In this document: in pieces, positions 35,860 through 48,088 of the stretch
How the letters are laid out: the number at the start of each line of letters is the position of its first letter
How positions within the stretch are numbered: position 1 is the stretch's first letter
Source: Pseudoscleropodium purum
Taxonomy: Eukaryota > Streptophyta > Bryopsida > Hypnales > Brachytheciaceae
Length of the DNA: 64,000 nt
Direction of reading: 5' to 3'
NCBI GenBank assembly: GCA_963969395.1
Contig: OZ017802.1
Location: forward strand, 6,512,501-6,576,500
Translations under genes and position numbers: made by a program
Notes under the pieces: generated by a model
The model's database searches: none
The model's input: only the letters and a program-made list of their open reading frames with translations
What the model was told of the DNA's origin: nothing

Positions 35860-36400
35860 CTTATCAAGAGTGCGCGCGCGCACCTGCAGCTAGCCTAGCT
35901 TAGCTGCAGAATGACCGACCGTCCTTGACAGCCGAGACGATAGCAGATACAGCGCACCAGGCAGGCAGGCTGACACTGGAGCTTGCCAGCCCGCCCGTCC
36001 TCCAAATTGCCCTCCAGAGTCCAAATCTCACATGAACATGGCTGCGCCCAGTTTGCATTCCGGTGCTCGGGTCGGGGTCGGGTCGGGGTCGGGTCGGGGT
36101 CGGGTCGTACATGTCCTCCTCGCTGCCTTCCTCCCTGTGTGCCTGTGCCTGTGGGTGTGCACTGTGCAGCCTGGTGCCTGCGGCCTGCCTGCTGCAGCTT
36201 GACTTGAAGGTACAACACAACAGGATTGGGACTAGCTGAGGATGGAGACTCTCAGCTTAGGAGTCTAGGGGGCTTGTGGGGTGATTGTTTGATTGCGTTG
36301 GGATTGAGGCCCACGCGAATGCAGGACAGAGCTGATTTACAGGGCCTTGGGTTGCCTTAAGAGGGCAGGGCAGGGTGTCCTTCTCATGAATCTCATGCAC
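35860..36400. other. GC-rich island
   Basis: It starts with a GC dinucleotide run (about 35872-35881) and a palindrome around CTGCAG (35884-35909). It continues with high-GC, CpG-containing DNA and the GGGTC repeat. Several 60-107-codon frames overlap on both strands, the pattern expected of GC-rich non-coding DNA. None matches a family I know. It could be a promoter, a 5' untranslated region or low-copy DNA near a gene. Confidence 0.45.
36068..36107 (+). repeat. 11-bp GGGTCGGGGTC tandem repeat, G-quadruplex-capable
   Basis: About 3.5 units of alternating GGGTC and GGGGTC give at least six G-runs of three or more within 40 bp. Confidence 0.9.
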
Positions 36401-36437
36401 TCCGGCGAAAGAAGAGTTTTTCCTACTGGTTTCGAAA

Positions 36438-36806
36438 TAGAACTTCAATTTTAAATTTTTTTAATGTTGGAAGCGCATCTCTAAAGTGCTTCGAAGAGGT
36501 ACAAGAAAATTCAAAATTAGACATTGGAGAATGCAAAACAAATTGCTTTGAAAGTGAGCTAAAAGACAAACATTATAGTGGTCTTGCCAAATCATAGGTA
36601 CCTATGTACATTACACTCCAAGGTTGGGAGTGCAATGTCCTTTGGTAATAGTGATTTGCCAACTCTTCTTTAATGTTTGTCTTTTAGCCAGCTTTTGAAG
36701 CAATTTGTTTTGCATTGTCCAATGTCTAATTGTGAGTTTTCTTGTACCTATTCAAAGCACTTTGGGATGCGCTTCCAATGATAAAAAAAAAAAAAATTAA
36801 GTTCTA
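36438..36806. mobile_element. Foldback MITE, 369 bp, arms of about 160 bp
   Basis: The left arm TAGAACTT...TTGGAAGCGCATC (36438-36479) and its continuation to about 36600 are mirrored by the right arm ending GATGCGCTTCCAA (36766-36778) and AAGTTCTA (36799-36806). Long shared stretches include GCAAAACAAATTGCTT and GCTAAAAGACAAACATTA. It has no coding capacity. If transcribed it would form a long imperfect hairpin suited to small-RNA production. No secure target-site duplication was identified. Confidence 0.8.
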
Positions 36807-36839
36807 GTTCTAAAGTGGTGGAAAGTTAGAAGTTTATTT

Positions 36840-37690
36840 GGAGGATAATTGGTGGAGTGGATCGAGGATGCTCTTAGAAAAGTGAACATGTTCCTTTAGT
36901 CTAAGCCAACATAAATAAAAAGTTTCTTTATTTGAAACCCTACACCAAGGTCTCTAAGATAGAGAATGGGAAGAATAACAGAAACTACATTTGCTTGTAA
37001 TTTTTTGGAGGGAGTTTGAAGCTATTCAATCCTACAACATTGGGAGGATGAAAAGTATTTGATGAATGACTTTGAAAGTTAACATAGAAAATGTAAAAAA
37101 GAATGAATCTAATCATCTACAAACCTGATAATTTATTGTTGACTACCTCAACAACATTATTCATCTTTTTAGGATTAAGATTATATCACCTAGAAGTGGA
37201 TAAATTTCTTTGCCAACCATAGTTTTGTGGGAGGGGGATTTTACTTTTTAGACACATATAGACAATCATGTTGCAACTAAGATTGGGTGAAGTCTAAAAA
37301 TGATATTTGAATAGCTTGGGCAAAAGTTGAAAGAGGTCAAAGTGAAATTGGTGTCAAGGTCTCTACATCTTCCTTTGGCAAGTCTAACTTATCGAAGGGT
37401 TTGTTTTTCATTTTACTTGCAATGAAAATCATTGCTTGCTTCAAACAAAAAACAAGTATTAGTAGATAGTTTAATGTGTGCCCAAATTTCAATGTCTTTA
37501 CGTTGAAAATTGTGCAACAAGCATCATTCAATATATTATCTAAATGTGAGGGGCACTCTTTTAGAATACACTCAGTTTGAGCATGTTCTAATTCTACTTG
37601 CAAAGACATTTACACTAACTTACATAAAAAGTTTTTTCACCTCTAAAATGAGGTATTTGAACAATTATTACTTTCAATTGTTACTTACAA
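36840..37690. other. Intergenic DNA, nothing recognised
   Basis: GGATGCTCTTAG at about 36866 resembles an isolated GAGCATC-type MITE end without a partner. No gene is supported. Confidence 0.4.
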
Positions 37691-37694
37691 TTGC

Positions 37695-38565
37695 CTCCTA
37701 CAACTCCAAGGCCATTTTTCATCAAAAAAACACTAAAAATTGTTATTTTTGTTTCAAAGAGTATAAAACTTTATATTTTTTTCATATCTAATTGTGGGAT
37801 CTTGCACTATAGTAGTATAAGAATGAGTGGGAGAAATTTCAAAAACTTTAATAGTGCAAATTACAATATAATTATATTTGAAGTGAAGGAAACAAATTTT
37901 TTTGCACCTTGCCCAACTAGATTTTTTGACAAGTTTTCAATCTTCTTAATTAAAATTTTTTTCATTGTTGATTCTTAATTTCCGAGTTTTTCTTAATTGA
38001 AAAATTGAGTTGAACATTTAGGGAAAAATATTCTAAAAAACACACACTTAATTTTCATTTTTTAACAAATTGTTAAATGGAAGTTGGTACAAGATGGATA
38101 AAAAAAAACTAAATCATTAATAGTTCTAAGATGGAATTGAAATTTACTAATTCCAATGGAGAGATTTTCTTAACACATAAAATCAACTATATGGAACTCT
38201 TTTCTTGAAAAATTATAAAAACTATATTAAAAAATGAATCCTATAAGTTATCTTCTTAGGATGATGTAATGATTGCTTGTAAAACAAAAATTAAGTTCCA
38301 TAACTTTCAAATGTAGATAAAAATACAATCTTTGAAAAAAAATTCAAAAATTAAATTTTTTGGATTTTTTTGGTATTACCTAGCAAACTACTGTTGGAAC
38401 ATGAGATGGTATAATTTTTTCTTCTAGGCACCAATTGAAATAAAAATTAGGTTCCTCCAAAGCCAATGTGATTTCATATATTTAAATTCTTTCTGTCGAA
38501 AATTGAGGTCCAAAAGCCTACCCAAAATCCCAAAAGTCTATAAGGGGACTATAGGACTTTAGGGA
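37695..38565 (+). mobile_element. TTAA-type element, family C, copy 2 (decayed ends)
   Basis: The left end CTCCTACAACTCCAAGGCCA aligns with CCCCTAAAGTCCCGAGGCCA of the 49.1-kb copy, and the flanking TTAA has become TTGC. The right end is GGACTTTAGGGAG followed by TACT. The interior matches the 49.1-50.0 kb copy closely (GGATCTTG, AACACACACTT, GTTCTAAGATGGAATTGAAA). Length about 870 bp. Confidence 0.6.
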
Positions 38566-38569
38566 GTAC

Positions 38570-40114
38570 TGCATTCAACATAAAAAAAAGTGATGGAATT
38601 TGCATCTATCTAAATTGTTTAGAAATTTTTAAGCTTAAGCATCAAGAAGTAAAAATGTGATGATGATAAGCTTTGGCCAAGCTTGATACTCCCTTCATCC
38701 CAAAATGATCTTCCAACTCCCCTTAATTTCATTGGAATAAGCTTAATATTATACTTTGAAAAGGGCTTTGAAACTCAAAGTTTCACAATAATAGGAGTTA
38801 TTTTCAAGATGAAGTTCCAATCATTTTGTTCAACTAAAAGATCATTTTGGAAAAAAAGAAGTAGAATATAAGTTCAACCAACCTAAAATTGTGGTTGTTT
38901 CCAAAGGTATATAATATTCCATCAAATGCAAGCTAATTTTTCTTGAATCACAAGCCAAATTTTCCCTTGGTTGTAGACACAAAAATAACAAAAAGATTCT
39001 AGACTCTCTAAACATTAAAATTTATATATCAAATTTGTATTTCTTCTTTACTTTTCAACACATTCAATAATCTACAAACAAGTAATGTACTTGTATGGTA
39101 GGTTCATCAAAAAACAATTCTAGAAATAGATGCCAATTTTTTGGAAAATTCTCTTTTTGAATTTATTGTATAGAAAAAATAATCTTAAAGAATAATGCTA
39201 TTTTTAGCATCTATAGGGCTTACATTTTGGAAATAATTAAATATTTGACATGGAAGTCTCAATTATGTTCTTTACTTTAAATAATGATTTTGATGATTCT
39301 AAACTTTTTTTGAATTGTGTTGAAGGAAACTCTAATATCAAGCTCTATTTTTTTATTTCCTCTCTTCATAGACATATTCAGTAGTCATATCTTTGCCATT
39401 GTCTACAATTTCACAACTATAAATTAGATAAATATTAGAGGATTGAGAATCTTGAGAAAATTATTGGACATGTATGCAATTGTCAAAGTGAAGATCTCAT
39501 TTTTAGTTGATGAATAGAACCACAACAACTTGTAGTTAGATTATGTTGTAGCCACCAAGTTGTTTGGTGATTGATGAAGTGACACCTACATTGAAAATGT
39601 TGAACAATTGTTATGTACCAATAATTTATATTTAGACTTTGAAATATTTATTACTAGCATATAATGGCAAATTTGTGAACACTAACGTTAGTAGGATCAT
39701 TGCTTTAGCATGAAATAACTTAGAAATCACAACATTGTATGTTTTTTTAGCCTTTTTATATGAATTCTTAGTAAGATTCACAAGCATAGTGCATTGCATG
39801 GAGTAAAAAAAGATGTAATTTGATAATTGCATAATGGAATTTAGTGTGTGTCAAGACTAAAAGACTATATGGTACATTAGATTTTAAAATGTGGATTTTA
39901 ATATGTGTCCCTTGATTAGGAAAAATCAAAGTTGAAGCAAAAGAAAATGCAAGAAAAGAAAGTTATATGAAGAGATAGAGGAAAGATGTTGAAATCCAAG
40001 AAATTGATCAAAATCTTGCCCCAATAGGTGAGTAGTGTGAAAATTTAATTTTTCAAGAAATATTGACCTTCCTCAAAAGTATTTAGGTTAAAAAATCTAG
40101 ATTCAATGCCTAAT
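38570..40114. other. AT-rich intergenic DNA, nothing recognised
   Basis: No gene or bounded repeat is supported. Confidence 0.45.
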
Positions 40115-40118
40115 TTAA

Positions 40119-40839
40119 TCCCTAAATGCTCAAATAGGATCTTCCTTTTCAAATTACCTCTAAACTATTGTTTTAAAAATAAGAGTTCATGCTGTATTAA
40201 AAGCGTTTTTTGAAAAGTGTAACTATAGGATCTTATTCACCACTATCAAGTTACTCTATTCTAAATGTTTCAAAAACTTTGACTATACAGATTTTAAGAT
40301 ATTATTAATCAAAATTCATTTTTTGCCCAAGCATAATGGTTTTGGGGACCCATATCTCAAATTTTTCAAGAAATAAGGGATTTCCATTTTTAACTAAATG
40401 CAATGGAGAATAGTTAAGAACATGCATGCTAATTTCACAAGGATTTGAACAATGGAAGATTGTTTTTAGAATCTTGCAATCAAGTGAAGTACATTGGGAA
40501 AACAAAAATTTTACTTGATTGAGCCTATTCATAATATGCTCCAATCAATCAACCCCTTGCCTATTTGTCCACCCATGGAATTTTTTTCTTGGGATGGACT
40601 CTAATTGGCTAGGTTTTCTTCCAAGACAATCCTTAGTAAGCATATATTGAGGTATATAACTTTGAAAATTACTTAAGGTGAAGTCTTGTTCAAATGAAAA
40701 TTATTTTTGGCTATGGAAAGATAACTTGACAAACTACATGAGAAAAATTTGAAGATTCAAAAAAATTAAAATTTTGAGATCCTAGAAACCCTTGAAGTTG
40801 GACAATTCCTATAAAATGGTTGATTGAACATTTAGAGGG
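40119..40839 (+). mobile_element. Putative TTAA-type element, family F
   Basis: TTAA at 40115-40118 is followed by TCCCTAAATGCTCAA. The complement of the right end is CCCTCTAAATGTTCAA, and the expected TTAA has become TAAT. Length 721 bp, AT-rich, non-coding. This is weaker than the other families because one flank is decayed and no second copy is present. Confidence 0.4.
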
Positions 40840-40843
40840 TAAT

Positions 40844-41991
40844 GCCTATTATTTTTTGATTTTTTGATTTTTTTATGCATCATAACCAACTTCTTTGTGT
40901 GTGCACGTACAATTATAAGGCCATTGTGTTCAAGAGCCTTAGAATGGTGAAGCACTTGAAAAGTGTTCTTTATCGTTGTACATTGTACAAAATAATTCTA
41001 GTTTGTTCACTTTCAACCAAAAGAGAAGAGGCTTTGCATTTACATAAGTCTTTCTAGTTAGTTCTTGAAGCTAAATAATATATTACATGAACATATTATT
41101 TTCATGATTAATGAAAATGCCCTCAACCTAAAAGTAAACTATTCCATTCTAGATCATATAGGAACTTTAATTCTAAATCCAATTCAAGTTCTAAAATTTA
41201 CACCACTAACATAATTTAGCCAACAAATGGGCTTACCACCATTTGGTTTGGAATAGGATGGTTATATTGTCGTGTAGAGAGCGTTTGCTTTGGAAAATCA
41301 CAAAGATTCTAGCTACAACCAAAAATAGCTTAGGAATGGAAAAAGTCGTAAGATGATAAAAACAAGTGAATTCATTACTCGTTGATTCATCCTACTAACA
41401 ACCAACAAAGTAATAAAGAAAATGAATATGAGTGAACTTGTCACAATGAATTCACCTACTAAATTAATATCGTTTAAAATAAAAAGTTGTAGTTGTGTCG
41501 ATCCTTTGATCTTGAACGTCGAATTTTCTAAACTGACATTGAATTGTTACCCGTTGACCTATTTTGTATTGGCTGACTCTAAATGGATATAAAGATTAAG
41601 GTATGTAATAAGATCCCACGACCTTGGACGGGTAAAATGGGATGGCCAAACCACGAGTTAACTGTCCAAAAATAGGCTCTTAAACTTCAAACCCACAATG
41701 ATCAGCAATCATGCCCTCATCAATGGGAACAACATAAAAGTTTGACCATGTAGGTGATCAATCCCACTTCGTCACCATAAACATAAAATGGGACTAATCA
41801 TGAATTATCACATAGTCTACAATGAGTTTATAATATAGAAATAAAAAAATAATAAGCCTCCAAAATTGATTAGAAATAACAATTAAAAAACAACGAGTGT
41901 CTAAATCAGGCTAGGAATAACAAGCTACAAGCCACAACACATGAATCTTTAATCTTCTTGTCTTCAAAATCTTCTGCAACTCTTCAAACTC
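40844..41991. other. Intergenic DNA, nothing recognised
   Basis: Mixed AT-rich and moderately complex sequence, with no reading frame or repeat that I can assign. Confidence 0.4.
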
Positions 41992-42061
41992 CTACTCCAA
42001 AGTTTCAACTCCAAAGTTTTAATTCCAAAGTTTTAATTCCAAAATCTCAACTCCAAAGTTT
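41992..42061 (+). repeat. Minisatellite, 14-bp unit, five copies
   Basis: Consecutive 14-mers start at 41992, 42006, 42020, 42034 and 42048. The consensus is CAACTCCAAAGTTT. Confidence 0.9.
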
Positions 42062-42080
42062 CAACTCCCAACTTCAACTT

Positions 42081-42260
42081 CAATCACCAAATTTTAACTT
42101 CAATCTCCTAACTTTGACTCCAATCACCTAACTTCCACTCCAAACACCTAATTTCAATTTCAAACACTTAACTTCAACTCCAAATACCTAACTTCAACTC
42201 CAAACACCTAACTTCAACTCCAAACACCTAACTTCAACTCCAAACACCTAACTTCAACTT
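42081..42260 (+). repeat. Minisatellite, 20-bp unit, nine copies
   Basis: Units are in exact 20-bp register from 42081. The consensus is CAAACACCTAACTTCAACTC. The last four copies (42181-42260) are nearly identical, and divergence increases towards the left. Confidence 0.95.
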
Positions 42261-42264
42261 CAAC

Positions 42265-44270
42265 TTTATTGTTGAATTTTGAATTGGTGTTTTCATTTCG
42301 TCCAAAGGCTAAATGACACACATGATAACTTTTTAAAAAGCTAGTATAGTTTTCTATTTCTCCTTCAAATTTCAACTCATTCTAAAACTCTATCTAACTT
42401 CTATGGCCATTCAAAAGTTTTGACCTTGAAAAAAAGAGGGATAGCATACCCTTTTTTGTTTTGTCACTCACAACTTACTCATAAAAACTTCAAATACAAT
42501 TAGTGATAGCTTTATAGAAAGTCAGCACAATTTTTTACACCCTCTCCAAAATTCATTGCAAATAAAAAAAATTTCCTTCTTTTATAGTCGGTTGAAATCT
42601 CTACTATTTTACATTGAAAACAACAGACTTCCCTCCATTCAAACTAGTACAATTTTTAATTTACAACTTCAAATCAAACAAGTGACATTAATTTGAAAAC
42701 CTTACACCAAAATACACAACTCTTCCAAATTTTATTTTCAAAAACTTCAAATACAGCACATCCCGTAGCCTTTCAAACTTTTGGGCCTTATCAACAACAA
42801 TGAGAGAGACGATTCAAAAGTGTCCTCTTTTCCCTCCATCTTATCTTTACATATATCACACAAGTTAAGTGAGAGTTCAAACAATACCTTAATTATGTGA
42901 CTCCTCTAACATCTATTGATCATGAAAATTAACCATAAAACTAATTTCATACTTTTATGGAGAAGATAAATCATCCCAATGTTACTAGAAGGCAAACTAT
43001 TTGAATATTTCTTTAGCACTACTTCACAAACACAAAAAAGCATTCCAAATATAGAATGAATAACTAAAACATATGACTAATTAGAGATAAAAAATAGAGT
43101 TTCAATCGGAATATCACTCCATCACGGTCAAATTGAGATTTTTCATCTTGAGACTCAAAAAAAATACTCTAATTCGACATAGTATATAAATATTGAAATC
43201 AATCTAAATAAGAAAAACATACATATTTTTATATAATGTATGCATTTGCAGCAAGACAATGTCAAGATAGGAGGCTCAAAATCCTCTAGGACATTAAAAA
43301 CTATCCCTATAATTAGCTTTGAAACGGACATGAGGTGGTCCTTACATTGATCTCTATAGTCATTGAATGGATTGAGGGAAAAAAAAAATTCTTTATTTTA
43401 AGAGCCAATCATTCTCCTTACTTCCTCCATGTCTCTTTGCAAGTTGCAAGTGAACGGTTTATGAAAAACTTAGGGTCACAAATAGGTGCCTACAACACAA
43501 CTCATTTGAATATTCATAAGTAATTAAATAATGCTTCGAAAAATATGAAGCCACTTGTGTTACATTTGGCATGTATTTCTCTTTGTCTGAAAAATGAGCT
43601 AAAATATCCCTATAGAAGGAAATACATGAAAAAGGCAGACCAACCCTTAGATGAGCAGTTTTCAAACCTCCTACCCAAGTAGCTAGACATATGAAGGGAT
43701 CTACTCTCAAACGTTTTCCTAAAACAAGGAGTACCCTCCCTCCACCTTTGGTTTTAGGCTTGAGGTCCCTTTATTTTGGAAAATATGCCCAAAGATGTGC
43801 CTTACTGTGTCCCCAAATCGAATGTGCAAGGAGGAAGAAATTTGAGTAGGACCTTACACAAAAAGCGAGCCAAAGTGTACTCCCTCACTGGACTTGCAGT
43901 GAGTGAGCGAGTGAGCAAGTGATCACTACGTTGCAACAATATTGATCCTGGTCCTTACCAGAAAAGAACTGAAGGAGAATTTCTTTGTGTGTGTGCGAGC
44001 ACGTGAAAGCCTTTGGAATGCCAGCCTTTTCCCTGTCTGGAATGTTAGGCAGGATGTACTGTACATTAGTTAAGTTAGGTTTAGGAATCCTAATTCACTG
44101 TTTGCATTGTTGCCGCCTTGAAGGCCTGCTGCTGCTGCTGCAGCTGCAACAGCATCTCTGCAAACTGGGTGAGGTCTGTGCTAAAGATCGACAATGGTGA
44201 ATTAGTGATGAAAAAGGCTTCAATTGAGTGGCACTTTGGCAGCCTCTGGCCAAGCTCTTGATCATCAGGA
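42265..44270. other. Intergenic DNA, GC-richer from about 43.7 kb
   Basis: AT-rich up to about 43.7 kb, then more complex sequence with gene-like base composition. No exon or domain can be supported. A GAGTGAGCGAGTGAGCAAGTG tract lies near 43900. Confidence 0.4.
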
Positions 44271-44360
44271 CTAAAAAGGCTTTACATTCCTCCATGGGTG
44301 GGTTCGTTCCAGTTCTCTAAAAAGCTTTGCATTCCTCCCTGGGTGGGTTTGTTCCAAGTT
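44271..44360 (+). repeat. 46-bp tandem duplication
   Basis: CTAAAAAGG..CATTCCTCC.TGGGTGGGTT.GTTCCA occurs at 44271 and again at 44317 with few differences. Confidence 0.85.
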
Positions 44361-45258
44361 GCAGCCCCTGGCTCACTGGCTGGCTCAAAGGAATGTATGT
44401 AAGTTATCATCCAGTCCAGTCCAGTGACAAATTTTCAGCACCTGTGCGATCTGGATCCATCTGGGGGAAATGGGTGTCAGTGCCAGTTCAATTTCAATTC
44501 CAGTGGTCCATGGCATTGTCTGTGATTGAGTCTTGCGTACTTACTTAATTCTCAGATTTCATGTAATGCTTCTGGAGTCCTTTGGGGTTAACTTACTGAC
44601 AATCACAACATGGGAGTAGAATTGTGTGAAAAGGGGGTCACTTAAATCCTAATGCAGGTAGGAACCACACTGTTTTTGTATTCCTTCATTGCAGGGGCTG
44701 AATAGAAGAAAATCTTTCACAATTCTTCACTTACTAAAAAATTATGCAAAATTTCATAACATGCTCTCCTAACGTTCTTGTAAGTCTACAAAAAGAAATT
44801 TAAGGACATCCAACATGTTATGCTACAACAAATGCCACTTGCATTTTTAGGTTCTTTGTGTAGAGTCATGGTATGAACAAGGGCAGCCTTCTTTTGGGGT
44901 TAATATCTCATGTGACATCAGCTCAGATAAACTAGACCATTGAAAAGCACTACCCTAGAATCGAAAGGGGGGAATTGTATAGGGCAATGTCCAAGGAGGA
45001 GGGGATTTCAAAAGGAAAAAAAACAAAAAAACAATATATTGGTGAGGAGGGTGAAGCCCAAAGTACTTTTTTTTCATGAAATCCCCAATGATGAACAGCA
45101 TTGCCCGGCATAAACTGTGTGGACCTTCTATTGAATGAAAAACAAAATGTAATTGGGTGGAAAATGCATAATGTCCAATTACACAAACAAAATCACATAA
45201 TCAAGCTAGAACCCCTATTTACAGCACAAAACCCACTAGGAAATCGAACGGGATGTAA
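44361..45258. other. Mixed-composition intergenic DNA
   Basis: Moderate GC, with no recognised gene. GGGGTTAA near 44587 and 44897 is similar to TTAA-element right ends, but paired left ends were not found. Confidence 0.4.
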
Positions 45259-45582
45259 GGCAGGAAGTCCATAAATCGACCATTTAAGAGCTGGAACTGA
45301 TTTTTGGAGAGGTGAAATTTCTTGAAATACTTTTCAGTAAATTTTCCTTGAAAGACAAGTAGAATTGGCATCTAACCCAAGTCGTTTCATATTTTTTGGA
45401 GCTTTGTGGAATTAGTTATGAAATTCTCAAGCTGAAGTGGCATAGGGCTATAATAGCATCCACCTCCTAAAATGTACACTATTTGTACTTGGTTGAAAGC
45501 TACAAAAAGCAACATGTACATGCATTGTACATTTAAGGAGGTAGACACTTTTAGAGCATGTGCCCTTTCAGAACCTCCTACC
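45259..45582 (-). mobile_element. TWA-flanked MITE, family G, copy 2
   Basis: Left end GGCAGGAAGTCC after TAA (45256-45258). The right-end complement is GGTAGGAGGTTC, followed on the plus strand by TTA (45583-45585). In reverse orientation it matches 46.6-46.9 kb: AACTAATTCCACAAAG, AATATGAAACGACTTGG and TTTCAAGGAAAATTT. Confidence 0.6.
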
Positions 45583-45748
45583 TTACTGAATTCCCCACCA
45601 CCAGCAGTTTAATTTACGTGAATGAAAAATGGTGGTCAGTCTACATGGTCCATCTAAGTTATTGCTTGAATCAATTGATGACCCACTCAGCCATTTGATC
45701 AGCTTGTGTTTGGTAGCATATGCCTCATCGAGGGTTGTTGTGGGAATC

Positions 45749-45772
45749 ATAATAATAATAATAATAATAATA
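45749..45772. repeat. (AAT)8 microsatellite
   Basis: An uninterrupted AAT/ATA trinucleotide run followed by AAG units. Confidence 0.95.
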
Positions 45773-46430
45773 AGAAGAAGTTAGTCTTGTATCACGCAGC
45801 TAGGATCCCTGGAATATGCACTACTAATCCAGTACTCATGCTTTAGGAGCAGCATAGGACCTCCGAAAGTGGTATATTACCTTACAATTTGGTTCCCATG
45901 GTCGACAGAATATTTGGGGCACAGCTTCTTGTCGGAAATTGCCTGAGAATCAAAGTGTAAGGTAAGCATGCACACATTTGTTGGTGACTTTGGGCTTTCG
46001 TCGTGGAAATTTTGGCTTGGCAACTGAACCCACTTTGTCCATTGCGCCATGACACTTCCAACGACTTGGATGGAACCAAGTTATGGGACATACACTTGTT
46101 TGCACTTCAAAAATTCCTCAAAATCACAATGGTAGACCTAAAGAAAGTGGGGCACTTTTTTTACAAAACAATTAAAAACACAATATCATATTTGGCAATT
46201 TTTTTATTTTTTTATTATTTTTCTTTTCCAATTTTGGCTTTCAAGTTTATTATTCTCAAATCAAAAAGGAATGAATAGTCTAAGGCAAGAGGCTAATTGC
46301 AAACTAATGGAAATCCATGATTATCACATGCATCTCTTAATATTCATTCATACAAATCATGGGAATCGTAATTGAATCACATTTAATTCCTTGTCAATTA
46401 TATTCTTAATTTTTTTAATTTAAAAATAAA

Positions 46431-46511
46431 TAAATAAATAAATAAATTTAAATTTAAAAAAAAATAAAAAAAAATAAAAAAAAAATAAAAAAAAAATAAA
46501 AAAAAAATAAA

Positions 46512-46585
<74 letters not shown>
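46431..46585. repeat. Compound A-rich and (TA)32 tract
   Basis: AAAT units change to A8-10 runs separated by single T residues and then, from 46521 to 46585, to an uninterrupted TA run. Confidence 0.95.
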
Positions 46586-46588
<3 letters not shown>

Positions 46589-46623
46589 ACCGATTGGACT
46601 CCCTAATGATTGTTATGGTCTAG

Positions 46624-46933
46624 AGTAGGAGGCTCAAACTCCAACCAAGCATTAAAAGCAAACATGACTCAAAGGTACATTTTTCTTTCTTCAGTGTACC
46701 AAATATGCACAGTTCAGGAAGTGGTTGCTTTCGATGACTACAAATGATCAATTTTTTCCAACTTCAAAATTTTGTAATTAATTCCACAAAGGTCTAAAAA
46801 TATGAAACAATTTGGATTAAATGTCAATTTCACTTGTCTTTCATGGAAAATTTCTTGAATTTTTTTCAAGATGTTGAGCATCTCCAAAATTTAGTTCCAT
46901 CCCCTTACATGGTCCATTTATGGACCTCCTACC
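46624..46933 (+). mobile_element. TWA-flanked MITE, family G, copy 3
   Basis: Left end GAGTAGGAGGCTC. Right end GGTCCATTTATGGACCTCCTACC (complement starts GGTAGGAGGTCC), followed by TCA. Interior shared with copies at 6.7 and 45.3 kb (GGAAGTGGTTGCTTT, AATATGAAACAATTTGGATTA). Target-site duplication not secure. Confidence 0.5.
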
Positions 46934-47209
46934 TCAAAGAATGTGAAAGTTGAGCTCTAGAGGTGATGAAGGATGTTATTTTTAATACAAGGCTTTGATG
47001 GTTTAAAGTCACCAAACACAACTTCAATGGTTGGATCTTGTTCAATCTAGGGCCTTAAAAAGACAATATAATGGACAAACTATTGAATACTTTAAAGAAA
47101 CTAGTCCCAAGTAATATGGTCATACTTGAATTTTACTTTGGTCTTTATTTTAGATGTCTTTTAGCTTGACGAAGAAAATGTAGATCAAATAATCTTCTTA
47201 CAATTATAT

Positions 47210-47907
47210 TTTGATTTAAAAAAATATAGATTTGAAATTTGTTTTCTAGATTTATATATATGGAAAACTTTGAATAATTCCACTTTAATTAATGACATGA
47301 AAGCTATGAGGAGTTTTAGTTTGTAGGCAATTATAGATTCTCTATTCTAAAATAAACTTTGAAGTCCTTTATTTAACTCAATTCTCAATATTTTTGGAAA
47401 AAAATAAAATCATAGGATAAAGATTGTTTATTACAATATTACAACCACTAGTATTGACATTTTTCAATTCCACAATTAAATTCTCAACAATTTAGTATTT
47501 TGAATCATTTCCTCCTTTTTTCTACTTACTATTTTTTTCCTAAATGTTGTACAATTTCAAATGATTTGAAATTTTCTAAGCATATAGCCGATTTTTCTAG
47601 GAAAAAGAATCCAAAGAAGCACCACCATTTTAGACATTTTTTCATAGAAAGTAAACTTGTGAAGTGTAACTGCTTTGTTTTTCACAAGGGCAAAAAAATG
47701 ATTTCAGTGAATTTGAATGCTTATATCTTGTAATCCATGTAGTGAAAATTTTTGAATTTTTTACCACATCTTCTCAAGTCAGCATACCACACGACCTTAC
47801 AGTTACACATGTCAAAAAAAAGTTTTTATTCAAAAATTTGGTACTTGTTCTAGAAATGGCAGATTTTGAGCATTTTGGAGGAAAATTTAGTCTAAGAATT
47901 TAAAGGG
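47210..47907 (+). mobile_element. TTAA-type element, family A, 5'-truncated copy
   Basis: The right end TTAAAGGG is followed by TTAA (47908-47911). The sequence is collinear with family A from about the TTTGAAATTTGTTTTCTAGA block onwards. The 5' third, including the left TIR, is missing or replaced. Confidence 0.65.
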
Positions 47908-48088
47908 TTAAAATATAAGTGCATACATTCTACTTTGAGATTTTGTGTGACTAGAAAGGGAGGTCTAGCACTCTTTTACAATAGTTTGACCTCCAATGAG
48001 TACTTTTCATTGTTTTTTAAGTAGATGATTCATATTATATGCAAAAGGATGATTTCCACGGTGACCAATCCATTGTTTCCAAAGTTAA

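Noticed and set aside
35895..36220. Two 106-107-codon minus-strand frames with proline-arginine repeats
   Set aside because: The PTRPRPDP repeats are simply the translation of the GGGTC minisatellite in two frames.
41992..42260. Regular short repeats resembling a CRISPR array
   Set aside because: Units are directly contiguous with no unique spacers, and the context is a plant nuclear genome. It is a minisatellite.
44571..44900. GGGGTTAA motifs as TTAA-element ends
   Set aside because: Both are in the same orientation, and no matching left TIR lies upstream at a suitable distance.
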